The notes: generated by a model from the letters alone, not told the origin. A stretch of DNA of 64,000 nucleotides from Mesorhizobium sp. B2-1-8 (GCF_006442545.2 NZ_CP083952.1:2535501-2599500), one strand, 5' to 3'; positions 8,173 through 17,166 are shown, numbered from the stretch's first letter. A program made the numbers and translations.

Positions 8173-8176
8173 CTAG
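8173..8176. repeat. CTAG target duplication, right copy
   Basis: Second copy of CTAG. On the minus strand it supplies the TAG stop of fixJ. Confidence 0.85.
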
Positions 8177-8787
8177 GGTCTGGACTCCACGATCAACGCC
8201 ATGCGCACCAGGTGTGACAGGCTGCTCGCCCCCATTTTGCTCATGACATTGGCCCGGTGGATTTCGACCGTACGCGGGCTGATTCCCAGATCGTACGCGA
8301 TCGTCTTGTTGGGCAAACCGGAAACAAGTCCGTCCAGCACTTGGCGCTCCCGCTCTGATAAGGTGGACAGACTTGTGCGAATATCTAAAGACTGGGGATG
8401 CGCCGCGTTCGCTTGGTTCCTGTTGGCCAGTGCGGAGCGGATCGCTCCGATCAGCATCTCGTCGTCGAACGGCTTTTCGATGAAGTCGGCAGCGCCTTCC
8501 TTCATGGCCTGAACGGCGAGCGCCACGTCGGCGTGGCCTGTCATGACAATGACCGGAATCGTATGGCCGCGCGTTCTGAGTTGCCGCAGCAGTTCGATAC
8601 CGTCTATCCCCGGCATGCGCACGTCGGTAACAATACACCCGTCGAGATGGCCAGTCGCCGTCGAGAGAAAAGCGGTGGCCGATTCGTGCAGGCGTACAGC
8701 GAAATCGGCTGTCGCCAGCAGAAAGCCGAGAGATTTGCGAACATCGAGATCGTCGTCGACGACGTGCACTAGGTCATTGCCGGCCAT
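8173..8787 (-). CDS. fixJ: FixJ-type response regulator
   Basis: A 204-residue regulator: receiver domain at about 5-120 with phosphoacceptor D55 in IVTDVRMPG, then a LuxR-type helix-turn-helix ([20 protein letters not shown], then [15 protein letters not shown]). In rhizobia, phosphorylated FixJ turns on fixK and related genes when oxygen is low. The start at 8787 overlaps the end of fixL by 14 bases, so the pair is translationally coupled. Its stop codon is the CTAG at the end of the IS701-type element; the protein itself is intact. Confidence 0.92.
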   Translation of the reverse strand: MAGNDLVHVVDDDLDVRKSLGFLLATADFAVRLHESATAFLSTATGHLDGCIVTDVRMPGIDGIELLRQLRTRGHTIPVIVMTGHADVALAVQAMKEGAADFIEKPFDDEMLIGAIRSALANRNQANAAHPQSLDIRTSLSTLSERERQVLDGLVSGLPNKTIAYDLGISPRTVEIHRANVMSKMGASSLSHLVRMALIVESRP

Positions 8788-10330
8788 TTGTGATCTCGTC
8801 TTTCTCAACTATGCGCAAGGTAAACCGAAAAGCGGTGCCGCCCATAGGCATTGCCTCGGCCCAGATGTGACCGCCATGCGATTCGACAATGGTGCGACAA
8901 ATGGAGAGGCCGACTCCCATGCCCTGCTTCTTTGTGGTCACAAATGGCTGGAAAAGCTGTGCCGAAACCTCCGGGGCAAGACCCGGGCCCGTATCGATTA
9001 CGCTCACCTCGGCCATGCCATCGTCCCGGGCGACCGTTCTGATTGTCAATTCGCGGCGCGGCGCGTCTTGCATCGCCTCGACGGCGTTGCGCATCAGATT
9101 GAGAAGAACCTGCTGAATCTGAATGCGGTCGGTCAAGACCAGTTCCGCGGCCGGATCGAGCGTGTAGCTGACCTGGACATTGATCTCCCTTGCACCGACC
9201 AGCGCGAGCGACGACGCTTCCTCGATCAGCGCCGGCAGTCGTTCGACCTGACGCTCGCTTTCGCCTCTGGCGACAAAATCGCGCAGATGACGAATGACAT
9301 CTCCTGCCCGCAGGGCCTGCTCGGCCGCCTTTTCCACGGCATCCCGCAGCATCGGCGCGTTCTTTTCCTCGCTGTTCTCGAGGAGTCGGCGGCTGCCTTT
9401 CAGATAATTCGTGATGGCTGACAGTGGTTGGTTGATTTCATGGGCAAGCGTCGAAGCCATCTCGCCAAGTGCGGTAAACCGCGCCATGTGCAGGAGTTCC
9501 TGTTGCTGTTCCTGTATTCGTGCTTCCGCGCGGTGCCGTTCGGTCAGGTCGCGGCAAAAGCCGGTAAAGAAACGACCGGTTCCCGGATTCATTTCTCCAA
9601 CGGAAAGCTCCATCGGAAAGGTTGAGCCATCCTTGCGGATCCCGGTCACGATGCGTCCGAGCCCTATGATCCGCCGCTCCCCTGTCGCCAGATAACGATG
9701 AAGATAGGCGTCATGCTCGCCACGATACGGCGCCGGCATCAGCATTTTGACGTTCTGCCCGACGACTTCGCCTGACTGGTAACCGAACAGCGTTTCGGCG
9801 GCGGTGCTGAAGGATTGGATACTGCCTTGCTCGTCGATGACCACCATTGCATCGGGCACGGTCGCCAGGATCGAACGCAGATGGTCTTCGCGCAACAGAA
9901 GAGCCGCATTCGCGAAAGAGAGATCGCTGACATCCGCGCCTTCAATGAAGATGGCAGTTATTCGGCCGTCATCGGCCCTGATTGGCTGATAGACATAATC
10001 CAGGATACGCTCTTCAATTGGCCCATCGCGGTTGTTGCGAAGACCGATCTTCACGCCCTTGCCGCTGTATGGTTCGCCGGTCGAGTACACACTGTCCAAA
10101 CGCTCGAGGAATTGGTGTCCCTCGAGTTCGGGAAAGGCCTCGCGGGCCGACTTCCCAATAACTTGCCGGTCGCCGACAAGTCGCTGGTAGGCGGCATTGG
10201 TCAGCACGAATACATGGTCGGGCTCGCGTATGAGCGCCATGAATCCCGGAGCCTGATCAAACATTTGCGACAACAGTGATTTCAGTGTCGTGCCGCCAGG
10301 CGACAAACTGAGTGCTTCGTCTTGGATCAC
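8774..10330 (-). CDS. fixL: FixL oxygen-sensing histidine kinase (soluble, two PAS domains)
   Basis: A 518-residue kinase: PAS 1 at about 20-135, haem-binding PAS 2 at about 145-265, HisKA with H297 in LAHEINQP, and an ATPase domain with [10 protein letters not shown] and DTGPGLAPE. In PAS 2, [20 protein letters not shown] followed by GR matches FixL haem sites: H206 is the likely proximal ligand and R226 the conserved gating arginine, 20 residues apart as in Bradyrhizobium FixL. I see no transmembrane segment, so this is the soluble type rather than the membrane-bound Sinorhizobium type. It autophosphorylates and passes phosphate to FixJ when haem is oxygen-free. Confidence 0.93.
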   Translation of the reverse strand: MIQDEALSLSPGGTTLKSLLSQMFDQAPGFMALIREPDHVFVLTNAAYQRLVGDRQVIGKSAREAFPELEGHQFLERLDSVYSTGEPYSGKGVKIGLRNNRDGPIEERILDYVYQPIRADDGRITAIFIEGADVSDLSFANAALLLREDHLRSILATVPDAMVVIDEQGSIQSFSTAAETLFGYQSGEVVGQNVKMLMPAPYRGEHDAYLHRYLATGERRIIGLGRIVTGIRKDGSTFPMELSVGEMNPGTGRFFTGFCRDLTERHRAEARIQEQQQELLHMARFTALGEMASTLAHEINQPLSAITNYLKGSRRLLENSEEKNAPMLRDAVEKAAEQALRAGDVIRHLRDFVARGESERQVERLPALIEEASSLALVGAREINVQVSYTLDPAAELVLTDRIQIQQVLLNLMRNAVEAMQDAPRRELTIRTVARDDGMAEVSVIDTGPGLAPEVSAQLFQPFVTTKKQGMGVGLSICRTIVESHGGHIWAEAMPMGGTAFRFTLRIVEKDEITNGRQ

Positions 10331-10444
10331 CTGCGGTTCCTAGGCTCGAGACACATCAAAGAAAGCCTAACTATCACTTCCCCGATCAGAGGCAAAACGA
10401 AACGAGACCGATGGATTTGCTTGCAAATGCAATTGGACGGTTCT

Positions 10445-10458
10445 TTGACGCGCATCAA
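10445..10458 (+). promoter_or_regulatory. FNR/FnrN box upstream of usp and ATPase genes
   Basis: TTGACGCGCATCAA matches the anaerobox consensus and is centred about 72 bases before the ATG at 10524. Confidence 0.7.
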
Positions 10459-10523
10459 GGAAGCCAGCGCCGCTGAATGCAATTCATGGCGCATTCGAAC
10501 CGCTTCAGTGAAAGGTGCGTCCA

Positions 10524-11333
10524 ATGTCCTACAAGTCAATAATCGTGAACCTTGCCGTCGATGCGCCTCCTGCTGCCATCGTGAAGGTGGGTATCGAGCT
10601 CGCGCAACGTTTTGGAGCCCATCTCATCGGTCTGGCGGCGGCGGATGTTCCGCCTTTGGTCGCCACCGGCGACGGCATGGTCTACGAAGGCGAGGTCATG
10701 CAAATCCAGCGAACCGAAATCGAAAAGCGGCTTGCCGAATTGCGTGCCGAGTTCGAAGGCCTGGTTCCGGCTTCGATCACAAGCGAATGGGGACAAGCCG
10801 TCTGCAGTCCGACCCGGTTCCTCAGCGTTTTCGCCCGCGCAGCCGACCTTGTCGTGACCGGCGAGTCGGGAGACAACGTGTTTCGTGCTGTGGATCTTGG
10901 CAGCCTGGCGCTCGGCATCGGCCGGCCAGTCCTGGTCACGGGCACCAAACTAGAACACGTCCGCGCCAAAACGGTCCTGGTTGCCTGGAAGGATACCAGG
11001 GAGGCGCGGCGGGCGATGGCAGATGCCTTGCCCTTCTTGGCCAACGCCAATGAGGTTGTCGTCGCCACGATCGCAGCCAAAGGCGACGACAGCGTTCGCG
11101 ACAGCCTCGCCGATGTGGCCGTCTATCTCGAGCGCCATGGCATTATGGCCCGGACGGAACTGATAACCGGTGAAGTCGATGGCGAGCAGTTGGTGACATT
11201 CGCACGCTCGATCCATGCCGACATGATCGTCTCGGGCGCCTATGGCCATAGCCGCCTGCGCGAATGGGCGTTTGGCGGCGTCACCCGCACGCTGATCGAA
11301 GAGAGCAGCATCAACCGCTTCCTGTCATACTGA
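10524..11333 (+). CDS. Universal stress protein, tandem-domain type
   Basis: A 269-residue protein. The N-terminal half starts MSYKSIIVNLAVD and has a degenerate UspA domain. The second half starts KTVLVAWKDTREARRAMADA and ends in the full ATP-type signature GAYGHSRLREWAFGGVTR. Such proteins are induced by starvation and anoxia, and the FNR box at 10445-10458 fits this. The ATG at 10524 has AAGG upstream. The stop TGA overlaps the ATG of the ATPase gene by one base, so the two are coupled. Confidence 0.9.
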   Translation: MSYKSIIVNLAVDAPPAAIVKVGIELAQRFGAHLIGLAAADVPPLVATGDGMVYEGEVMQIQRTEIEKRLAELRAEFEGLVPASITSEWGQAVCSPTRFLSVFARAADLVVTGESGDNVFRAVDLGSLALGIGRPVLVTGTKLEHVRAKTVLVAWKDTREARRAMADALPFLANANEVVVATIAAKGDDSVRDSLADVAVYLERHGIMARTELITGEVDGEQLVTFARSIHADMIVSGAYGHSRLREWAFGGVTRTLIEESSINRFLSY

Positions 11334-13972
11334 TGGCATCGAATATCGTGCCCTCTGGCGTGGACCAACAATCCGCCACCGCGGTCGCAGAACCCTATTG
11401 GTCGATCAGCAGCGAGGAGCTCGTGCGACGTCTGGCGACGTCCGCCACGTCGGGGCTGGCAGGGCCCGAGGCCGCCTCGCGGCTCGCCAGATACGGCGCA
11501 AATACTCCGGCGTCGAAGTCAAGCACGTCGGCGCTTGCCGTGTTCGTTCGCCAGTTCCGGAGCCCCCTTGTCCTGATCCTGATCTTCGCAGCCAGCGTTT
11601 CGGCCTTCGTCGGCGAAGGTCAGGAGGCCACAATCATCGTCGCGATCGTACTGGCGAGTTGCGTTCTCAGCTTCACCCAGGAATATGGGGCGTCGCGAGC
11701 GACAGAGGCACTCAAACAGCGTATCTCGCGCAAGGCTATCGTGCTGCGCGATGGCGTCGAATCCTCCGTTTCTGCTGAAGAAATCGTGCCGGGGGATCTC
11801 ATCCGGTTGTCGGCCGGAAACCTCATACCTGCCGACGGCATCATCCTTGACGCGCGCGACTTCAACGTCAGCGAGGCCGTGCTGACCGGCGAAACCTTCC
11901 CCGTCTTGAAGATGGCGGGGCATTCAGCCCCTGATGCCTCCGTCGCCGAACGCAACAATGCGGTGTTTACCGGCACATCCGTGCGCAGCGGCACTGCAAC
12001 CGTGCTTGCGGCAGCGACCGGCGCCCGCACAGAATTCGCTTCCATCGCCGCGGCACTGGAGCGGCAAATCCCGGAAACGGGTTTTGCCCGAGGGATCAGG
12101 TTGTTTGGTTATCTGATGACAGAGATCATGCTGGCGATTGTCATCATGGTGTTTTTTGCCAACCTGATGCTGCATCGTCCGCTGATTGAATCGCTGTTGT
12201 TTTCGCTGGCACTCGCGGTCGGCCTTACACCGGAACTGCTCCCGGCCATTATCAGTGTAACGCTTGCTCGAGGCGCGCGCGCCATGGCTGCCAATGGCGT
12301 TATCGTGCGGCGGCTCGATGCCATCGAGAATCTCGGCAGCATGGATCTTTTGTGCACCGACAAGACAGGAACGCTGACGGAAGGTGTGATCCGCCTCGAC
12401 GGATGGTTCGATGTCGATGGCAATCGGTCAGAGGAGATCCTTCTTTGGGCCCGGCTCAACGCCAGCCTGCAGACCGGACTGAAGAACCCGCTGGATGAAG
12501 CGGTTGCCGGGACCCCGGGCGGGAACGCGTCATTGGGTGCTTTCACGAAGGTGGACGAAGTGCCCTACGATTTCATTCGCAAGCGCCTCTCCGTCGTTGT
12601 GCGGAGCGAGGACACCGGCGATCTCCTGATCACCAAGGGCGCGGTACAAAATGTTCTCGAAACCTGCAGCGTTGTCCTCACAGCGAAAGGCCTGGAACCT
12701 CTCGAAGACGCGCACCGTGCGGCGATCGACAAGAAGTTTCGGCTCTGGAGTTCGGACGGCTATCGGGTTCTGGGGCTAGCGACGCGTCGGTTTGAAAGCC
12801 GAAGTGCCTATGGCAGGAAGGACGAGGTCGATCTCGCCTTCGCCGGCTTCCTGCTTTTCCTCGACCCGCCCAAGGAAGGCGTAAAGAACACGCTTGCCGA
12901 ACTCGCCCGTCGCGGCATCGCGGTGAAGGTCATTACGGGCGACAACCGCTACGTTGCTGCCCATCTTGCCCAAGCGGTCGGCTTGCGCATCGCTCGGATC
13001 ATGACCGGGGAGGATCTGTCGAAGCTGACCAAGAGCGCGCTGTTTGCGGGCGTTCAGGACACCGATCTCTTCGTCGAGATCGACCCCAACCAGAAAGAAC
13101 GCATCGTCCAGGCCCTGCGGAGCAGGGGCCATGTCGTTGGCTATCTTGGCGACGGCATCAATGATGCCCCCGCGCTTCATGAGGCCGATATCGGGGTGTC
13201 CGTCGACACCGCATGCGATGTCGCGCGCGAGGCCGCCGATATCATCCTCCTCAAGCAGGACCTCGCCGTGCTGGTGCGCGGCGTCGACGACGGCCGGAAA
13301 ACCTTCGCCAACACCATGAAATACATCTCGATCACCACCAGCGCCAACTTCGGCAACATGATCAGCATGGCCGTCGCCTCGCTGTTCCTGCCTTTCCTGC
13401 CGCTTCTGGCAAAGCAGATCCTGCTCAACAATTTCCTTTCCGACGTTCCCTCACTCGCCATAGCCAGTGACAACGTCGATCAAGACCAACTGCGACGGCC
13501 TCGCCACTGGGACATCGGCTTCGTGCGGCGGTTCATGATCAGCTTTGGCCTTGTGAGCTCGCTGTTCGACTTCGCAACCTTCGCCTTCCTGCTTCTGTTC
13601 GCGCACGCCACGGCCGCCACGTTCCAGACCGCCTGGTTTGTCGAATCCTTGCTGACGGAGCTCGCCATAGTGCTCATAGTGCGCACGCATGGGGCTTTTT
13701 GGGCGAGCCGCCCAAGCCCCTTGCTTGCCTGGCTGACGCTGGCCGTCGGAATTGTCGCGATCGCGATCCCCTATCTGCCGTTCGCGGCATGGTTCGGCTT
13801 TGTACCTCTGCCGCTGCCGGTGCTGGCCGGACTTGCCGTCATCACTGCACTCTATCTATTGGCGTCGGAGGCGACCAAGCGCTGGTTCTTCGATCGTGGC
13901 CGGCACGGAGGATACAAATCGATTTTTGCGAAGCTTCGCAAAAGCAGGAAAATCCTCGGCTCTCAATACTGA
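11333..13972 (+). CDS. Magnesium-type P-type ATPase (MgtA/PIIIB-like)
   Basis: An 879-residue P-type ATPase. Cation_ATPase_N domain at about 20-90, actuator motif LTGETFPV, phosphorylation motif DKTGTLTEG, nucleotide-site motif VITGDN and hinge GDGINDAPALHEADIGV are all present. The TM4 motif reads LTPELLPAIISV, like the TPE-x-LP motif of MgtA magnesium importers rather than the PEGL of calcium pumps or CPC of metal pumps. No heavy-metal domain. The likely cation is Mg2+, by similarity only. Translation is coupled to the upstream stress-protein gene, an unusual partner, and both probably share the FNR box. Confidence 0.88.
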   Translation: MASNIVPSGVDQQSATAVAEPYWSISSEELVRRLATSATSGLAGPEAASRLARYGANTPASKSSTSALAVFVRQFRSPLVLILIFAASVSAFVGEGQEATIIVAIVLASCVLSFTQEYGASRATEALKQRISRKAIVLRDGVESSVSAEEIVPGDLIRLSAGNLIPADGIILDARDFNVSEAVLTGETFPVLKMAGHSAPDASVAERNNAVFTGTSVRSGTATVLAAATGARTEFASIAAALERQIPETGFARGIRLFGYLMTEIMLAIVIMVFFANLMLHRPLIESLLFSLALAVGLTPELLPAIISVTLARGARAMAANGVIVRRLDAIENLGSMDLLCTDKTGTLTEGVIRLDGWFDVDGNRSEEILLWARLNASLQTGLKNPLDEAVAGTPGGNASLGAFTKVDEVPYDFIRKRLSVVVRSEDTGDLLITKGAVQNVLETCSVVLTAKGLEPLEDAHRAAIDKKFRLWSSDGYRVLGLATRRFESRSAYGRKDEVDLAFAGFLLFLDPPKEGVKNTLAELARRGIAVKVITGDNRYVAAHLAQAVGLRIARIMTGEDLSKLTKSALFAGVQDTDLFVEIDPNQKERIVQALRSRGHVVGYLGDGINDAPALHEADIGVSVDTACDVAREAADIILLKQDLAVLVRGVDDGRKTFANTMKYISITTSANFGNMISMAVASLFLPFLPLLAKQILLNNFLSDVPSLAIASDNVDQDQLRRPRHWDIGFVRRFMISFGLVSSLFDFATFAFLLLFAHATAATFQTAWFVESLLTELAIVLIVRTHGAFWASRPSPLLAWLTLAVGIVAIAIPYLPFAAWFGFVPLPLPVLAGLAVITALYLLASEATKRWFFDRGRHGGYKSIFAKLRKSRKILGSQY

Positions 13973-13975
13973 ATT

Positions 13976-14223
13976 GCCTTGCGGGACCAAGCTCAGTGAA
14001 GGCGTCAATGAAATCGTCTGGAGGGGAGGTGATCTCGGCGATGGCGAATATGACGAATTCGTCTTCGCGGCTACCTGTCCTCGGAGCTCAAGGTCGGCGG
14101 CACGCTCTATTTTCCGGTTATCCAGGGATGTTCGGAAGGCAAAGTTGAGCGACGGATCGAAATCCCCGCTGCTGGCCAGACATACGATGATCTCGAACTA
14201 CCTGCGCCCACCTCGAGCTGGTG
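13976..14223 (+). pseudogene. YcnI-like (DUF1775) protein, C-terminal remnant with frameshift
   Basis: Reading + strand after the ATPase stop gives LSEGVNEIVWRGGDLGDGEY, then after a one-base shift near 14070 YLSSELKVGGTLYFPVIQGC and RRIEIPAAGQTYDDLELPAP, then TGA. This is the end of a DUF1775/YcnI domain, a periplasmic copper-handling protein. The N-terminus with its conserved histidine and the signal peptide is absent. It is a decayed fragment, not an expressed gene. Confidence 0.75.
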
Positions 14224-14259
14224 AAGGCGTCATATTGGAAAAAGGAAGAGAGTCAAAAA

Positions 14260-14424
14260 ATGGACAACGTCCGGAGCAACGAGGTGATCGAAGTGTGGCC
14301 GGGCCTGGTTTACGGCGCTGAGGCGGCCAGCGCCGTAAAGGCCGGCAATTCATTGTTGCCGATGCTGATCCTTGGCGTGGCTCTGATTGTCACAGGCGGG
14401 ACCGTGGTGATGGCCTTCGTCTAG
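14260..14424 (+). CDS. Small single-span membrane protein, unknown function
   Basis: A 54-residue protein beginning MDNVRSNEVIEVWPGLVYGA with one clear transmembrane helix (LLPMLILGVALIVTGGTVVM). Its C-terminus is short and has no charged tail. The ATG at 14260 has GGAAGAG upstream. It precedes the truncated haemoglobin gene by 46 bases on the same strand. I do not recognise the family. Confidence 0.55.
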   Translation: MDNVRSNEVIEVWPGLVYGAEAASAVKAGNSLLPMLILGVALIVTGGTVVMAFV

Positions 14425-14470
14425 GAGAACATCCCGTGACCATCAGGATAGATAGCAAGAGGCAGCGCGC

Positions 14471-14935
14471 ATGAATGGTATCCAACGAAGCAAGCCAACG
14501 GTCATTGTCGACGGCGTCGAGCTTTCCCCGCTTCTCGACGAGACGATGATCCGAAAGGTCGTCCACGGTTTTTACGATGAAATCCGCCGCGACCCGCTTC
14601 TTGGCCCCGTTTTCAATGCAGCCATCAGAGCGGAGGCGTGGCCGTCGCATCTGGCGAAGATGTGTGATTTCTGGTCGGCCACACTGTTGCGGACCTCTCG
14701 TTACGCGGGGCGGCCGTTGCCGCCGCATCTGGTTATTCCCGGTCTGGGCGAGGAGCACTTCCGGCGCTGGCTTACGTTGTTTCGGGCGGTGGTGAAGCGC
14801 ATCTGTCCGCCCGACGTCGCAGCAATTTTCATGGCACGGGCGCTCCGCATTGCCCACAGCTTCCGCCTGGCTGTCGCCTTCAACAGAGGCGAGAACACAG
14901 TCCAGATCGAACCGATCATCGAGGACAGCCTTTGA
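14471..14935 (+). CDS. Group III truncated haemoglobin
   Basis: A 154-residue globin of the 2-on-2 fold. The features fit group III: FYDEIRRDPLLGPVF (helix B), HLAKMCDFWSATLL (helix E region), then YAGRPLPPHLVIPGLGEEHF carrying the probable proximal histidine, then RRWLTLFRAVV and a C-terminal AHSFRLAVAFNRGE. Group III globins have been linked to NO handling and microaerobic life. Its place between low-oxygen and denitrification genes suits a role against NO or in oxygen supply, but this is inference. Confidence 0.88.
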   Translation: MNGIQRSKPTVIVDGVELSPLLDETMIRKVVHGFYDEIRRDPLLGPVFNAAIRAEAWPSHLAKMCDFWSATLLRTSRYAGRPLPPHLVIPGLGEEHFRRWLTLFRAVVKRICPPDVAAIFMARALRIAHSFRLAVAFNRGENTVQIEPIIEDSL

Positions 14936-15068
14936 TCGCGATTGTGGCTGCGACTCCTGTCCGGCTCTGACGACCTGCAGTCTTGCGTGGACCTTCAGCT
15001 CGGCTCAGATCACCAAGAAATTGGAGAGCCTCGGCGTCACCGCAATGGCGACGCCGACGCAGCGTGTG

Positions 15069-15082
15069 TTGACCGAGATCAA
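15069..15082 (+). promoter_or_regulatory. FNR/FnrN box upstream of DUF6455 gene
   Basis: TTGACCGAGATCAA, identical base for base to the box before hemN at 39169. Centred about 62 bases before the ATG at 15138. Confidence 0.7.
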
Positions 15083-15137
15083 TGTGATGTGGCTGCCGGA
15101 AGCGCAAAGATTGGCGACACGTGCGGGGAGAAGCCAC

Positions 15138-15407
15138 ATGACCTTTCTCGACTATCTGATTTCAGTTGATGCCAGGACGGCGCTGATGGATCGCATGATG
15201 CGGACTCTGGGCGTCGACCGGCAATTGACGGTCGTCGCGGATCACGCAGCTGTCACCAATCGGGCCGTTAATCGCTGCCGCTCCTGCGGCCATCAAGACG
15301 ACTGCTCGGCCTGGCTTGACAATCATCACCACGCCGACGAGCCGCCAGCCTATTGCCGCAACAGCGACCTGATCGCGCGGCTGCAACACGTGTCTGGCAA
15401 AGGCTAG
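15138..15407 (+). CDS. DUF6455 family small protein
   Basis: An 89-residue protein with MDRMMRTLGVDRQL near the N-terminus and the cysteine pattern NRCRSCGHQDDCSAWL, followed by ADEPPAYCRNSDLIARL. This layout (C-x2-C-x5-C, then a fourth Cys before N-x-D) matches a family of small rhizobial cysteine proteins now called DUF6455. The four cysteines could bind zinc or an iron-sulfur cluster; nothing is established. GGGGAG lies 8 bases before the ATG. The FNR box 62 bases upstream suggests low-oxygen induction. Confidence 0.75.
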   Translation: MTFLDYLISVDARTALMDRMMRTLGVDRQLTVVADHAAVTNRAVNRCRSCGHQDDCSAWLDNHHHADEPPAYCRNSDLIARLQHVSGKG

Positions 15408-15475
15408 GTCGTCGCGCTCGCCTCCGGGTCACTGAAGACAGGCGGCTCATCCCGAATGTGTGGTAGTTCATTGGC

Positions 15476-15493
15476 GGGGCAGGGCTCTGCCCC
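15476..15493. terminator. Short GC-rich hairpin
   Basis: GGGGCAG and CTGCCCC form a 7-bp stem with a 4-base loop, 70 bases after the DUF6455 stop. There is no T-run, so termination is only possible. Confidence 0.35.
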
Positions 15494-15506
15494 TGTCGGA
15501 AGAACC

Positions 15507-15670
15507 ATGATGTTCTGGGTTATAACCCCACTGCTCACACTGGCAGCCCGCTAACAGCACTTGTGCCGCTGGCCGGTGGCATTGAGCCCGTTGCAGTGGC
15601 AGGCGATCACGACCTCGAAGTTTATCGCGATCAGCTTTCTGAACTCGATCGCGACGTGGCGGGTATTCAA
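15507..15670 (+). pseudogene. CcmI/CycH N-terminal remnant
   Basis: From the ATG at 15507 the frame reads [15 protein letters not shown] and stops; in another frame it resumes as [20 protein letters not shown] followed by [15 protein letters not shown]. The order (short membrane helix, then YRDQL-x-ELDRD) is the N-terminus of the cytochrome c maturation protein CcmI. It is frameshifted, and everything after about 55 residues is missing. I read it as a leftover of a copied or moved ccm locus. Confidence 0.65.
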
Positions 15671-15739
15671 GGATTTATTGCGCTTGTCGGTCCACGCGGA
15701 CCTTTGATTCAGCCCTACTCCGGCGCGGTGGTGGAATGG

Positions 15740-16438
15740 CTATGATACGAGGATGACGGACAGCGGATCGGCGCAAAACAGATTATCCTGGACAAACCTG
15801 ACGCCTGCGACGTTTTCAGCGGCGACGATGGCTGCCTGACGCTCGCGTTCGTCGAAAATGGCGCCGCTGAGTTTCACCACGCCCTTCTCCACCGCCACGT
15901 TGATCAGCGCTTTGCTGGCCCATTTCTGCGTCGCAAGCTCGGCAATGATGTTCTGTCGTATCCGTAGATCATCGACCGCTGCGTGCTCGGCGTCCGGAAG
16001 GGCGCCGAACAATGCCCGCAGAATGTCAGAGCGGGTAATGATGCCGACGACTTTTCCATTGTCCACGATTGGAATGCGTTTGACATGGTGGTGCATCATA
16101 AGATCCACGATCTCGGCGAGCCACGCGGCCGGAGATGCTGTGACGACGTTGTCGGACATCACCTCTGCGATCTGTCGACCATTGGCTCGGACATATTCGT
16201 CGGCGGCTTTTCCAGGGCTGACCAGCAGCTCCAGCCAGCGCGAGCGCTTCTGTTGAGTGCCCAGTTCTGCTCGCCGCAGGAAATCGCCTTCGCTGACAAT
16301 CCCCGCCAACGTGCCGTCGCCACGAATGACAGGGAGGCCGCTGATCTCTTTGGACAGCATCAGCCCGGCCACCTCGGCGATGGACGCCGACGGATATGTG
16401 CAGATGACTGGCTTGCTCATTATGGCTTCGGCTTGCAT
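15740..16438 (-). CDS. CBS-pair plus BON domain protein
   Basis: A 232-residue cytosolic protein. Two CBS motifs are visible: [20 protein letters not shown] (about 11-30) and [20 protein letters not shown] (about 94-113) with [20 protein letters not shown]. The C-terminal third ([20 protein letters not shown] onwards) is a BON domain. CBS pairs bind adenine nucleotides and BON domains bind membranes or ligands; this fusion is common in rhizobial stress loci. An FNR-like site 69 bases upstream supports low-oxygen control. Confidence 0.88.
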   Translation of the reverse strand: MQAEAIMSKPVICTYPSASIAEVAGLMLSKEISGLPVIRGDGTLAGIVSEGDFLRRAELGTQQKRSRWLELLVSPGKAADEYVRANGRQIAEVMSDNVVTASPAAWLAEIVDLMMHHHVKRIPIVDNGKVVGIITRSDILRALFGALPDAEHAAVDDLRIRQNIIAELATQKWASKALINVAVEKGVVKLSGAIFDERERQAAIVAAENVAGVRFVQDNLFCADPLSVILVS

Positions 16439-16500
16439 GTACGCTCTCCGGAGATATTCCCATTCCCCGGCTTCTTAGATGCCTAATGAGCAGTTGAGCC

Positions 16501-16514
16501 TTGATCTGAATCAT
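16501..16514 (-). promoter_or_regulatory. FNR-like box upstream of the CBS-BON gene (one mismatch)
   Basis: TTGATCTGAATCAT differs from TTGAT-N4-ATCAA only in the last base. Centre is about 69 bases from the start at 16438. Confidence 0.55.
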
Positions 16515-16572
16515 TTTGCCGTCGAGAAAAATGGCCCAAAGCTGGGGCTTCAGATTGCCGCGCGCGTGCTCG

Positions 16573-17040
16573 TCAACCGGCGACCGCGGCCTTGGCGACA
16601 TTTACGCCAAGTTCGTAGACAAGCAGTCCACCATAATAGGCCGTCGCAGTGACCAGAATAGCGCCGCCAATTTCGACCAGAGGAATGGCGATCGCGAGCA
16701 TGCGAGACTCTCGATTTCGCGTCCAAAACGCGAGCCTCGCAAGCCCCCAGATCAGGAAGGTGAACGCAGTGACACCCCCCAGGCTTTCATGGATCTCTGC
16801 TATGTCACTGCTGAAGCCGGCCGCTTCGGCATGATCGAGGGCAAGTCCGCCATAGAACCAGGTTCCGATGGCGAAAACTCCGGCTGCCAGCGCGACAAAA
16901 GCGGAAATCGTCCCCGCGCCAGAACGCTTGGTCACCGCGTTGCCGTGAGCGAGCAACACAATGTCGATTATCACCAGTGTGTAGATGAGAACGATGGGAA
17001 AATGCACAAGCATGGGATGGATGTGCTGGGCTGGTATCAT
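16573..17040 (-). CDS. DUF2231 integral membrane protein
   Basis: A 155-residue protein with four transmembrane helices. The opening IHPMLVHFPIVLIYTLVIID has the conserved HP-x2-VHFP motif of the DUF2231 family. Histidines in the first helix and HESLGG in the loop might bind haem or metal, but this is not shown. The ATG at 17040 was chosen because the frame upstream to 17118 is not membrane-like and lacks a good ribosome site. Confidence 0.82.
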   Translation of the reverse strand: MIPAQHIHPMLVHFPIVLIYTLVIIDIVLLAHGNAVTKRSGAGTISAFVALAAGVFAIGTWFYGGLALDHAEAAGFSSDIAEIHESLGGVTAFTFLIWGLARLAFWTRNRESRMLAIAIPLVEIGGAILVTATAYYGGLLVYELGVNVAKAAVAG

Positions 17041-17166
17041 AGCGGGAGAATCTCCGGAGGTCAGACGAGAGCTGCGCGGCCTTGCAGGACGCCAGCTGTA
17101 CGGTGGGCGGGGGGTCATCTGGGGCGCGGCGACAATGACAGATGTCGCGGACAGTCATCGGAAGGT

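Noticed and set aside
11264..11332. A longer N-terminus for the P-type ATPase starting at 11264
   Set aside because: The extra 23 residues are out-of-frame sequence of the stress-protein gene. The ATG at 11333 overlapping its stop is the normal coupled start.
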